From assembly GCA_902489075.1 (NCBI GenBank), contig CABTYO010000011.1, positions 6,964 through 70,963 on the forward strand: a stretch of 64,000 bases of DNA, in the 5' to 3' direction. Below the pieces are notes generated by a model. It worked only from the letters and a program-made list of their open reading frames with translations, did not search any database and was not told the origin of the DNA. Shown in pieces: positions 46,626 through 55,172 of the stretch; the stretch's first letter is position 1, and every line of letters starts with the position of its first letter. Position numbers and translations under genes: made by a program. This DNA comes from an uncultured Faecalicatena sp. (lineage in GTDB: Bacteria > Bacillota > Clostridia > Lachnospirales > Lachnospiraceae).

Positions 46626-47795
46626 TTAAAATCCATGCTTTTCCAGCAGTGCGTGGATCTTGTCGGTAGGATTCATTACGGCACCAATGGTGGTGTCGTG
46701 ATTCAGTGAATCGATGATCAGTGCAAGGAACTTGCTCATATCGGCAGTTACAAAGTAAGGTTTCTCCTTTGCAACCGGCGGAAGATAAGTGAGGTTCGTT
46801 GTGATCACGCGGTCCAGGTAGCCTTTTTCATAGTATTCATCGAACTTACCGAAACCTTCCGTAAATAATCCGAAGGTGGTGCACACGAAGACACGTCCGG
46901 CCTTCCGGTCCTTTAACTGCTTGGCAACATCCAGCATACTTTCTCCGGATGAAATCATATCGTCGACAATGATGACATCCTTGCCCTTCACATCATCTCC
47001 CAGGAATTCATGGGCTACGATCGGATTCTTTCCATTCACGACAGTGGAGTAGTCGCGGCGCTTATAGAACATGCCCATGTCTACCCCAAGAATGTTGGAG
47101 AAGTAAACCGCACGGTGCATTGCCCCTTCATCCGGGCTGATGATCATCAGGTGATCCTTGTCCACCTTTAAGTCAGGAACGGAGCGGAACAGAGCCTTCA
47201 TGAACTGATACGGAGGATTGAAGCTGTCGAATCCGTTCAGCGGGATAGCATTCTGGACTCTTGGGTCGTGGGCATCAAATGTAATGATGGTAGATGCGCC
47301 CATCCCGACCAGCTCTTCCAGTGCCAGTGCACAGTCTAAAGACTCCCTCTTGGAACGCTTGTGCTGACGGCCCTCATACAGAAACGGCATGATCACATTG
47401 ATCCGGCGGGCCTTGCCGGTAGCAGCAGAGATGATTCTTTTCAGGTCCTGAAAATGGTCATCCGGTGACATGTGGTTCAGATGTCCGTTCACACTATACG
47501 TAAGGCTGTAGTTACATACATCTGTCATAATAAATAAGTCAGTCCCGCGGATTGTTTCCTTGAGAATCCCCTTGGCCTCTCCTGAGCCAAAACGCGGACA
47601 GCAGCAGTCCACCAGGTAATTGTGGGATTCATAATTGACATAGAGTGGGGAAGGCTTAACCTCACAGATTGTATTCTCGCGGAAGGATACAATATAGTCA
47701 TTTACCTTCTTCCCAAGTTCTTTACAGCTTTCCATAGCGACAATTTTCAGCGGCGCTACGGGAAGTGTCTTTTCTAACAATTCGATGTTTGACAT
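46626..47795 (-). CDS. prs: Ribose-phosphate pyrophosphokinase (long form)
   Basis: Makes PRPP from ribose 5-phosphate and ATP for nucleotide, His and Trp synthesis. The 389-residue protein has the R5P/PRPP loop VIIVDDMISSGESM, the pyrophosphate-side segment FLYEGRQHKRSKRESL, and FDAHDPRVQNA. It is longer than the usual 315 residues, a form common in Lachnospiraceae. blaI-blaR1 follow immediately on the same strand. Element B lies upstream. Confidence 0.92.
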   Translation of the reverse strand: MSNIELLEKTLPVAPLKIVAMESCKELGKKVNDYIVSFRENTICEVKPSPLYVNYESHNYLVDCCCPRFGSGEAKGILKETIRGTDLFIMTDVCNYSLTYSVNGHLNHMSPDDHFQDLKRIISAATGKARRINVIMPFLYEGRQHKRSKRESLDCALALEELVGMGASTIITFDAHDPRVQNAIPLNGFDSFNPPYQFMKALFRSVPDLKVDKDHLMIISPDEGAMHRAVYFSNILGVDMGMFYKRRDYSTVVNGKNPIVAHEFLGDDVKGKDVIIVDDMISSGESMLDVAKQLKDRKAGRVFVCTTFGLFTEGFGKFDEYYEKGYLDRVITTNLTYLPPVAKEKPYFVTADMSKFLALIIDSLNHDTTIGAVMNPTDKIHALLEKHGF

Positions 47796-47879
47796 GATTT
47801 TCTCCTATGTTTACGAATTTAAGACCGGAAAAATCCAGTCTCTTACATATATGGTTATATCATTTTTGGGGACGAAATT

Positions 47880-48400
47880 CAAGCATATATCAGAATATCG
47901 GAATAGAGTGACGTGCTTTAGTTGCGGAAAGGATGAGGGGGACGCCAGGTATGCTGGAAGCCGGGGGAGTGTCTGGTGCGGGTGTTGTTTCAAAATCCGC
48001 CCGCTTGCCGAAGATGTAGTAATGGCCCAGAAGGCGCACAGAAGGGCAGACCAGGGATGCGGCGGAAAAATCGATATTTTTCCGCCTTAGCCCGGGGTGA
48101 AAATTGATTTTGGAGAATCAATTTTCATCCCTTCTGTGCGCCTTCTGGACCATAACTACATCTAATCGGCCGCTTTAAGGACTTTTGAAACAACACCCGC
48201 ACCAGACATTCCCCCGGCTTCCAGCATACCTGGCTGACTCATCAGGTCGGAAGGAAAAGCCCGTTACTAAGTGGAGTCTCAAACGGGAGAGGCGTATTGA
48301 TTCGGTTGGTGGAACGGTACTCCACATTCTTCCTGGCGTTCCACTATCATCCGCTCCGCGGCTAAAGCGCGTCACTAATTTCCGATTTTCTTGTTTCAAG
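47880..48400. repeat. Giant branched foldback element B
   Basis: Most of the 920-bp gene-free stretch 47796-48716 is one nested foldback. An outer arm pairs 47907-47921 with 48362-48376 (one wobble pair), continuing imperfectly outward. Inside it, a 51-bp arm at 47945-47995 pairs with 48183-48233 with a single G-T. This is followed by a 20-bp perfect arm (48027-48046 with 48129-48148) and two tip hairpins, 48061-48086 and 48098-48127. A further branch lies in 48241-48330. The segment 47942-47949 can pair with either 48229-48233 or 48332-48339, so two folds compete. Short open frames inside are by-products of the repeat. Confidence 0.8.
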
Positions 48401-48404
48401 ACCC

Positions 48405-48513
48405 TTTTATTATGGTATAATGCTCGCAGTTGGCGAGGTGTTTTCGAGCTTACTAAGACATATACCTAATCACTTAGCGAGGTATTCCACGAGCTTAGTT
48501 ATTATGGTATAAT
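48405..48513 (+). repeat. Two copies of a promoter-bearing repeat upstream of der
   Basis: TTATTATGGTATAATGCT occurs twice (about 48407-48424 and 48499-48516), each with a perfect TATAAT (48416-48421, 48508-48513). A second pair of similar segments, GCGAGGTGTTTTCGAGCTTA (from 48434) and GCGAGGTATTCCACGAGCTTA (from about 48477), lies between. The first copy has TTTCAA (48394-48399) at 16 bp as a possible -35. The rest of 48514-48716 shows only the der ribosome site. Confidence 0.6.
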
Positions 48514-48716
48514 GCTTAAAGTGAAGTATTTGTTTTCCCATTTCTATATATAATAAGAAGTGTGTTTTGAAAAGAAGTCTTTACAAGTTTGGGCAGATAT
48601 TGTAAAATCAAGCGGGCAGGGTTGACAGATTTTTCATAAACAGCAGGAATTAGCAGCCCATTAAGATGATACCGTAAGGAAACGTAAATTGTTCATAAAG
48701 AAAGGTGTTAATAAAT

Positions 48717-50045
48717 ATGAGTAAACCAGTAGTAGCGATTGTAGGAAGACCAAATGTTGGAAAGTCTACGCTGTTCAATGCGCTGGCGGGTGAGACAATC
48801 TCAATTGTCAAGGATACGCCGGGAGTTACAAGGGACCGTATCTATGCGGATGTCAGCTGGCTGGATAAGGAATTCACCCTGATTGATACAGGGGGAATCG
48901 AGCCGGACAGCAGGGATATTATTCTTTCCCAGATGAGGGAGCAGGCGCAGATTGCCATTGATACGGCGGATGTGATTATTTTTATCACAGATGTGAAGCA
49001 GGGGCTGGTGGATTCTGATTCGAAGGTGGCAGATATGCTCCGCAGATCAGGTAAGCCGGTCGTACTTGTTGTAAATAAGGTCGACAACTTCCATAAGATG
49101 ATGCCGGATGTGTATGAGTTCTATAATCTGGGAATCGGAGATCCGGTGCCGATCTCAGCGGCTTCCAGGCTGGGGATTGGTGACATGCTGGATGCTGTGT
49201 CAGAGTATTTCCCTGAGGACATGGGCGGGGAGGAAGAGGATGACAGACCGAGAATCGCCATTGTCGGAAAGCCGAATGTGGGGAAGTCTTCCATTATTAA
49301 TAAGCTGTTGGGTGAGAACCGTGTGATCGTATCGGATATTGCGGGAACCACAAGGGATGCGATAGATACGGATATCGTACACGATGGAAAGGAATATATT
49401 TTCATTGATACGGCGGGACTGCGCAGGAAGAACAAGATCAAGGAAGAGCTGGAGCGTTACAGTATCATCCGTACGGTGACGGCAGTAGAACGTGCTGATG
49501 TGGTTCTGATGGTGATCGATGCACAGGAAGGTGTGACGGAACAGGATGCCAAGATTGCGGGGATTGCGCACGAACGCGGAAAAGGAATTATTATTGTTGT
49601 AAATAAGTGGGATGCGATTGAGAAGAATGACAAGACCACGAGAGAATATGAAGCCAAGATCAGACAGGTGTTATCCTACCTGCCATACGCGGAGGTCATG
49701 TTTGTGTCTGCAAAGACAGGGCAGAGGCTGAATAAGCTGTATGAGATGATCGATATGGTCATCGAGAACCAGACTCTGCGTGTTGCCACAGGTGTCCTCA
49801 ATGAGATCATGACAGAGGCCGTTGCCATGCAGCAGCCGCCGTCAGATAAGGGCAAGAGGCTGAAGCTGTACTATATCACGCAGGTTTCGGTCAAGCCGCC
49901 GACCTTTGTTATTTTTGTCAATGATAAAGAACTGATGCATTTTTCCTATACCAGATATCTGGAGAATAAGATCCGGGAGGCTTTTGGATTCAGGGGGACT
50001 TCCCTGAAGTTCTTTATCAGGGAAAGAAAGGAAAAGGAGCAATAG
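48717..50045 (+). CDS. der: Ribosome assembly GTPase Der (EngA)
   Basis: A 442-residue protein with two tandem GTPase domains (GRPNVGKST at about residue 10 and GKPNVGKSS at about 184) and a C-terminal KH-like domain. It is needed for 50S subunit maturation. The first switch region ends in DTGGIE, the second in [11 protein letters not shown]. The start ATG at 48717 has AAAGGTG 9 bp upstream; an earlier in-frame GTG overlaps that site and is rejected. plsY follows after 2 bp. Confidence 0.97.
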   Translation: MSKPVVAIVGRPNVGKSTLFNALAGETISIVKDTPGVTRDRIYADVSWLDKEFTLIDTGGIEPDSRDIILSQMREQAQIAIDTADVIIFITDVKQGLVDSDSKVADMLRRSGKPVVLVVNKVDNFHKMMPDVYEFYNLGIGDPVPISAASRLGIGDMLDAVSEYFPEDMGGEEEDDRPRIAIVGKPNVGKSSIINKLLGENRVIVSDIAGTTRDAIDTDIVHDGKEYIFIDTAGLRRKNKIKEELERYSIIRTVTAVERADVVLMVIDAQEGVTEQDAKIAGIAHERGKGIIIVVNKWDAIEKNDKTTREYEAKIRQVLSYLPYAEVMFVSAKTGQRLNKLYEMIDMVIENQTLRVATGVLNEIMTEAVAMQQPPSDKGKRLKLYYITQVSVKPPTFVIFVNDKELMHFSYTRYLENKIREAFGFRGTSLKFFIRERKEKEQ

Positions 50046-50047
50046 TT

Positions 50048-50695
50048 ATGGAACGTTTTATCTGCCTTTTGATCGGTTACGTCTGCGGTCTTCTGCAGAC
50101 AGGATATATTGTCGGGAAGATCAATCATGTTGATATCAGAAAAGAAGGAAGCGGTAATGCGGGTTCCACCAATGCGGTGCGCGTGATGGGATGGAAAGCT
50201 GGTCTTATGACCTTTGCCGGAGATGTATTGAAGTGTGTTGCAGCGATTTTTATTGTAAGATACCTGTACCGGGGCAGCGAATATCTGCCACTTCTGGCGA
50301 TGTATGCGGGGATGGGAGCCACACTGGGACATAATTTCCCGTTCTATCTTAAGTTTAAAGGGGGAAAAGGGATCGCAGTTCTTGCGGGTCTGGTGATCTC
50401 GACCAGCCCGGCGATGGTGCCGATCCCGCTGTCAGCCTTTTTGATTGCGGTGATTTTTTCCAGATATGTGTCTTTGGGATCTCTGCTTGCTTCCACCACA
50501 TTTTTTCTGGAAGTGGTAACCTTTGGACAGTACGGACTCTTTCATATGAAAGCGCCGTATCTGTATGAGATGTACATACTGGTTCTGCTTCTGACTGTTC
50601 TGGCATGGTACAGGCATAAGGAGAATATTAAGCGTATGCTTGCAGGTACTGAGAACAGATTTGGTTCAGGAAAGAAAAAGCAGGATAACATATAG
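50048..50695 (+). CDS. plsY: Glycerol-3-phosphate acyltransferase PlsY
   Basis: A 215-residue membrane enzyme with about five to six helices that acylates glycerol 3-phosphate with acyl phosphate from PlsX. Motifs SGNAGSTNAVRVMG, GHNFPFYLKFKGGKGIA and a later conserved region are present. AAAAGGAG lies at the end of der. It forms an operon with der and gpsA. Confidence 0.96.
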   Translation: MERFICLLIGYVCGLLQTGYIVGKINHVDIRKEGSGNAGSTNAVRVMGWKAGLMTFAGDVLKCVAAIFIVRYLYRGSEYLPLLAMYAGMGATLGHNFPFYLKFKGGKGIAVLAGLVISTSPAMVPIPLSAFLIAVIFSRYVSLGSLLASTTFFLEVVTFGQYGLFHMKAPYLYEMYILVLLLTVLAWYRHKENIKRMLAGTENRFGSGKKKQDNI

Positions 50696-50773
50696 AGCAG
50701 ATTCCTGCATAAAGCAGGTTTACGTGTAAGAGCGGTTCATATATAACGTAGATTCAGATGTAAAGGAGAATGA

Positions 50774-51796
50774 ATGATGGCAAATGTAGGTGTATTAGGA
50801 GCTGGAAGCTGGGGAACAGCACTTTCTGTCCTGCTTCATGAAAACGGACATCAGGTGACCATATGGTCCATCGATCAAAATGAGGTCGAGATGCTGACTC
50901 AGAAAAGAGAACATGAGACAAAGCTTCCGGGAGTGAGGCTTGCAGAGGATATGGTGATCACAAATAATCTGGAAGAGGCGGTGACAGGCCGCGATTTCCT
51001 GGTACTTGCCGTACCTTCTCCTTATACAAGAGCAACTGCGAAAAGCATGAGCCCTTTTATCAAAGAGGGGCAGATTATCGTGGATGTGGCAAAGGGGATC
51101 GAAGAGACGACTCTGATGACACTTTCACAGCAGATCGAGCAGGAGATTCCGCAGGCAGATGTGGCTGTCCTTTCCGGGCCGAGCCATGCAGAGGAAGTGG
51201 GCAGGAAGCTGCCAACCACCTGTGTCATCGGTGCCAAGACGAGGAAGACCGCAGAATATCTGCAGTCCATGTTCATCAGCCGTGTGTTCCGTGTCTATAC
51301 AACTCCTGATATTCTGGGAGTGGAGCTGGGCGGCTCTCTGAAAAATGTCATTGCCCTTGCAGCAGGTATTGCCGATGGGCTTGGATATGGTGACAATACA
51401 AAAGCAGCCCTGATCACCAGGGGAATCGCAGAGATCGCGAGACTGGGCGTCAAGATGGGTGGAAAGATCGAGACCTTTACAGGCCTGACCGGGATCGGTG
51501 ACCTGATCGTAACCTGTGCCAGTGTCCACAGCCGCAACAGAAAGGCCGGATATCTGATCGGACAGGGCAGGACCATGGAACAGGCCATGGATGAAGTAAA
51601 GATGGTTGTAGAAGGTGTGTACTCGGCCAAGGCGGCAGCCAAGCTGGCAAGGGAGTACGATGTTTCCATGCCGATCGTGGATCAGGTGAATGCGGTCCTC
51701 TTCGAAGGCAAGAATCCGGCGGAGGCAGTCGACGAACTGATGCTGCGGGAACACAAGAGCGAGCATGCATCCCTTCCGTGGCCGGATGAAGCTTAG
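50774..51796 (+). CDS. gpsA: NAD(P)H-dependent glycerol-3-phosphate dehydrogenase
   Basis: Reduces dihydroxyacetone phosphate to glycerol 3-phosphate, the acceptor used by PlsY. The 340-residue protein has the Rossmann motif GAGSWGTAL, the catalytic lysine region VAKGIEE, LSGPSHAEE and GGSLKNVIALAAG. ATG codons at 50774 and 50777 share AAAGGAG (50762-50768); the second has the better spacing (8 bp). Confidence 0.97.
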   Translation: MMANVGVLGAGSWGTALSVLLHENGHQVTIWSIDQNEVEMLTQKREHETKLPGVRLAEDMVITNNLEEAVTGRDFLVLAVPSPYTRATAKSMSPFIKEGQIIVDVAKGIEETTLMTLSQQIEQEIPQADVAVLSGPSHAEEVGRKLPTTCVIGAKTRKTAEYLQSMFISRVFRVYTTPDILGVELGGSLKNVIALAAGIADGLGYGDNTKAALITRGIAEIARLGVKMGGKIETFTGLTGIGDLIVTCASVHSRNRKAGYLIGQGRTMEQAMDEVKMVVEGVYSAKAAAKLAREYDVSMPIVDQVNAVLFEGKNPAEAVDELMLREHKSEHASLPWPDEA

Positions 51797-51886
51797 AAAC
51801 CGGAAGGAACCGATACAGGCGGCCGTGTAAAGAATGCCCTGGTATTCGTGCATGATGCCCCGTTTTGATAAAAATGAATCTTAACA

Positions 51887-51916
51887 GGCATAACCCCCCT
51901 TTTCTGTGCATACATT
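51887..51916 (+). promoter_or_regulatory. Sigma-E-type promoter of spoIVA
   Basis: GGCATAA (51887-51893), 15 bp, CATACATT (51909-51916), close to the sporulation sigma-E consensus, 28 bp before the spoIVA start. It agrees with known mother-cell control of spoIVA in Bacillus. Confidence 0.7.
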
Positions 51917-51944
51917 GGTATCAGCAGAACAAGGGGGTATTTTT

Positions 51945-53417
51945 ATGGATTCATTTCAGTTATACAAAGACATGAAAGCAAGAACAAACGGAGAAATCTA
52001 TATCGGAGTTGTTGGTCCTGTTCGGACAGGCAAGTCAACCTTTATCAAGAGATTTATGGATCTTCTGGTACTTCCGAATATGACGGACGAACATGCAAGA
52101 GAAAGAACAAAGGACGAACTGCCCCAGTCCGCATCCGGCACCACGATTATGACCACAGAGCCAAAGTTTGTGCCAAAAGAGGCGGCAGCCATCAGACTTT
52201 CCGATGATGTGGAGGTCAAGATCCGGCTCATCGACTGCGTGGGGTACATGGTGGACGGCGCCTCCGGGCATATTGAAAATGATGTGGAGCGCCAGGTTAA
52301 GACGCCCTGGTTTGAGTACGAGATTCCATTCACAAAGGCAGCGGCCATCGGCACCCAGAAAGTGATCCATGACCATGCGACAATCGGGATCGTAGTGACG
52401 ACTGACGGCAGCATTACGGATCTGCCGAGAGAAAATTACATAGCAGCGGAAGAGAAGACGATCAAGGAGTTACAGTCCATCGGAAAGCCTTTTATCGTCC
52501 TTTTGAATACCAAAAAGCCATATACAGAAGAGGCCAGGGCAATGCAGGAAGAACTGCAGACGAAATACGGTGTTTCTGTTCTGCCTGTGAACTGTGAGCA
52601 GCTTCGCACAGAAGATATTCATAATATTATGCGCCAGGTATTGTATGAGTTTCCAATTTCAGAAGTAGAATTTTATATCCCGAAGTGGGTGGAAATGCTT
52701 TCCAGAGATCACCGCATCAAAGCAGATCTGCTGCAGAATGTAAAAATGATCATGGGTGAATTGAAGGATATCCGCAGTGCCGCAGGGGATCCGCCGCTGA
52801 CAGAGAGTCCCTACATAGAAAAAGTGAATGTGGACAAAATCGAGATGGACACAGGCCGGGTCAAGATCAGGATTGCGTTCGGAGAGCAGTTCTATTATGA
52901 AGTACTGAGTGAACTGACCGGGACACAGATCAAAGGTGAATATGAACTGATCACTGCCATGAAGGAACTCGCGGCCATGAAAGAGGAATATACCCAGATT
53001 AAGGACGCATTTGCAGATGTGAAGATGAAAGGATACGGAGTCGTCAGCCCGAAGAAAGAGGAAATTGCGCTGGATGAGCCGCAGATTATCAAGCAGGGCA
53101 ACAAGTATGGCGTGAAGATCCATTCCGAGGCACCATCCATCCATATGATCCGTGCGAATATCGAGACAGAGATCGCACCGATTGTAGGAAATGAGAAGCA
53201 GGCACAGGACCTGGTGGAATATATCAAGGCAGAGAGCGAGACCCCTGAGGGTGTCTGGGGGACCAATATTTTCGGAAAATCTATTGAGGAGCTTGTCATG
53301 GACGGGATGAGGAATAAGATTACCATGATCAATGACGAGAGCCAGGCGAAGCTGCAGGATACCATGCAGAAAATTGTGAATGACAGCAATGGGGGGCTGG
53401 TGTGCATTATTATTTAA
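51945..53417 (+). CDS. spoIVA: Stage IV sporulation protein A (spore coat ATPase)
   Basis: A 490-residue protein that polymerises on the forespore surface, using ATP, as the base of the coat. Walker A GPVRTGKST is at about residues 23-31, followed by DEHARERTKDELPQSASG. The Gly-rich hydrophobic end (GGLVCIII) needed for membrane anchoring is intact. AAGGGGG precedes ATG 51945; a longer in-frame start lies inside the promoter and is rejected. This is the clearest sign that the host forms endospores. Confidence 0.97.
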   Translation: MDSFQLYKDMKARTNGEIYIGVVGPVRTGKSTFIKRFMDLLVLPNMTDEHARERTKDELPQSASGTTIMTTEPKFVPKEAAAIRLSDDVEVKIRLIDCVGYMVDGASGHIENDVERQVKTPWFEYEIPFTKAAAIGTQKVIHDHATIGIVVTTDGSITDLPRENYIAAEEKTIKELQSIGKPFIVLLNTKKPYTEEARAMQEELQTKYGVSVLPVNCEQLRTEDIHNIMRQVLYEFPISEVEFYIPKWVEMLSRDHRIKADLLQNVKMIMGELKDIRSAAGDPPLTESPYIEKVNVDKIEMDTGRVKIRIAFGEQFYYEVLSELTGTQIKGEYELITAMKELAAMKEEYTQIKDAFADVKMKGYGVVSPKKEEIALDEPQIIKQGNKYGVKIHSEAPSIHMIRANIETEIAPIVGNEKQAQDLVEYIKAESETPEGVWGTNIFGKSIEELVMDGMRNKITMINDESQAKLQDTMQKIVNDSNGGLVCIII

Positions 53418-53454
53418 CTTTCAGATCCTGAAGTGACAGAGTGCTGAGAAAACT

Positions 53455-53502
53455 GATTTGGGCACATTGCAGAATGATTTTATGAATGCAGGTGCTCAAA
53501 TC
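53455..53502. terminator. Inverted repeat between convergent spoIVA and response regulator
   Basis: GATTTGGGCAC (53455-53465) pairs with GTGCTCAAATC (53492-53502) with one G-T pair. It lies between two gene ends and could end both transcripts, but T-runs are weak. Confidence 0.5.
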
Positions 53503-53524
53503 AATTTGGCAGAAAACAGAGCTC

Positions 53525-54226
53525 CTATGTCAGAACCAGGTCACAAAACTTTTGCTTCAATTCCTGATAATGCGCACGGCTTACAGGGATCTTGATACTG
53601 CCATCCAGCATCAGATATTTTTTTTCAAAGGTAGTAATCCGGTTCATGTTAATTAAAAAACTCTGATGACAGATTGCAAAATGGTTATCTAACCGCTGCA
53701 AAAGTGAAACTAGTTTTTCAGAAGTAAAATATGTACTGTTCACCGTGTGGATTTCAGTAGTTCTCAACATACGTTCTATGTAAATGATCTCATCAAAGGA
53801 AACATAGTAAGGTTCTCTTTTCCAGAAAAACTCAAGGTATTGTTTCCCGGAGGAATGGATATTTCCCAGGGCTTTGTTTAAAGCGAGCGGGATATATTGT
53901 TCCAGATTTCCTTTGTATATAAAATAGATATGCTCTGTTTCATATACCGTGCTGATGTAATCAAGATACTGGCTGACAAAGACTACCTGAATGCCTGGAA
54001 GGATAGATTGAACCTCTTTAGCCAGCGCAATTCCGGAATCCTCTCCTAATTGGATATCCATAAATACGATTTCAAAGTGCATGTTTTTCTGCTTGACACA
54101 GTCCTTAAATTCAGTGGAAGACAGGTAGGAGAAGATTTGACACGGTTCAGTCATGTTTGACTTGATTAATTGTACCAGTTTTTCTAAATGTATCGGGGAG
54201 TCTTCACAGACTGCAATATGAATCAT
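53525..54226 (-). CDS. LytTR-family response regulator
   Basis: A 233-residue regulator. Receiver domain (about 1-120) with acidic pair E8/D9, phospho-acceptor D57 in VFMDIQLGEDSG, and a lysine in the FIYKGN loop. The C-terminal LytTR DNA-binding domain (about 132-230) includes FFWKREPYYVSFDEIIYIE and HQSFLINMNRI. This AgrA/ComE class binds promoter repeats. It is the last gene of a three-gene operon with two membrane proteins that together make up the kinase function. No pheromone precursor is nearby. Confidence 0.9.
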   Translation of the reverse strand: MIHIAVCEDSPIHLEKLVQLIKSNMTEPCQIFSYLSSTEFKDCVKQKNMHFEIVFMDIQLGEDSGIALAKEVQSILPGIQVVFVSQYLDYISTVYETEHIYFIYKGNLEQYIPLALNKALGNIHSSGKQYLEFFWKREPYYVSFDEIIYIERMLRTTEIHTVNSTYFTSEKLVSLLQRLDNHFAICHQSFLINMNRITTFEKKYLMLDGSIKIPVSRAHYQELKQKFCDLVLT

Positions 54227-54277
54227 AGATCTGTTCTCCTTTCAATTATGAATAGTTTAGTATAATCGGATTCTGTC

Positions 54278-55150
54278 TCAGAATCCAGAATCTGTATGAA
54301 CTTCATGAGGCAGATGTAGCATGAGTTTAGATTCAAAGGTATCACCATGATCCAGCCACTGGCAGATGCCATCATATTTTGTGACAACGTGCTCCATAAT
54401 AGAGAGTCCGAATCCGTGTTCTGCAGTATTCGTTTTTGTTGTGGTACGGTTAAAATGAATGTCTGCATTCTTACTGTTTATCATTTTAATATGTAAAAAA
54501 TCCAATCGGCGTTCTGCCTTTAATATAAGGAAAGGCATGTCAGAAAGGGAATTACGGCACGCCTCAATACCGTTATCCAAAAGGTTAAAAAAGATAGTCA
54601 CGAGATCATAAACAGGCAGTTCTACAGAGTCCATCAGAAACATTTGAAAATCAGTAGAAATTTGCGCCTCTTCCGCTTCTTCTTTTTTGCATAATAATAT
54701 TGCATTCAACAAAGAGTCAGAACAAAATTGAGAAAGACGTCTGGACTGGCAGAACGTGGTCAGATCTGCGAGTTCCGTCTGTATTTTTTCTGTATCCTTC
54801 TCTTTTAACGTCTGTTGTAAAGTATAAAGCTGTTTCATGATAGTTTCCTGATTTATTGTAGCATGTTTCTGGATTTCTTCCAAACGTTTTTCCTGAGTGA
54901 GCTGCAGTTTTCTGCTTTTTTGAAGAACTTCCACCTCAAGTGCAGTTCTTTCACTCTTAAGGATTTTAGTCAGTACCAAAAAGTACCGGATTATAAAACC
55001 AATCATAAATAAACAAAACAGAGAGAGAATCAGAGTCTGCTTCTGTATGAAAATTTCCGGCAGCCGGTTTACAAGCTTTAGAAATCCATAAACACAAGGG
55101 AAGACAGGAATCATTAAAAAACTGATAAATAAAGGAATATAGCGCTTCAT
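54278..55150 (-). CDS. Sensor kinase with ATPase domain but degenerate phosphoacceptor motif
   Basis: A 290-residue protein with two membrane helices (about 5-22 and 38-58), a coiled coil, and a GHKL-type ATPase domain (N box NLLDNGIEAC with N189/N193, G box HGFGLS). The position of the usual HD/HE-xx-NH phosphoacceptor reads KHATINQ (H96), keeping the histidine but not the acidic catalytic residue. The family normally carries a 6-7 helix sensor on the same chain; here the sensor is the preceding gene. AGGAGG supports ATG 55150; a longer frame to 55192 overlaps that gene. Confidence 0.82.
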   Translation of the reverse strand: MKRYIPLFISFLMIPVFPCVYGFLKLVNRLPEIFIQKQTLILSLFCLFMIGFIIRYFLVLTKILKSERTALEVEVLQKSRKLQLTQEKRLEEIQKHATINQETIMKQLYTLQQTLKEKDTEKIQTELADLTTFCQSRRLSQFCSDSLLNAILLCKKEEAEEAQISTDFQMFLMDSVELPVYDLVTIFFNLLDNGIEACRNSLSDMPFLILKAERRLDFLHIKMINSKNADIHFNRTTTKTNTAEHGFGLSIMEHVVTKYDGICQWLDHGDTFESKLMLHLPHEVHTDSGF

Positions 55151-55172
55151 TTGCAGGCCTCCTGGAATTGAT

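Noticed and set aside
47785..48469. Open frames of 60-101 codons on both strands inside element B.
   Set aside because: They follow the mirror symmetry of the foldback arms, have no ribosome site and resemble no protein family.
54223..54468. An 81-codon frame overlapping the ATPase-bearing kinase gene.
   Set aside because: It lies in another frame of the conserved ATPase domain, which is clearly the coding one.
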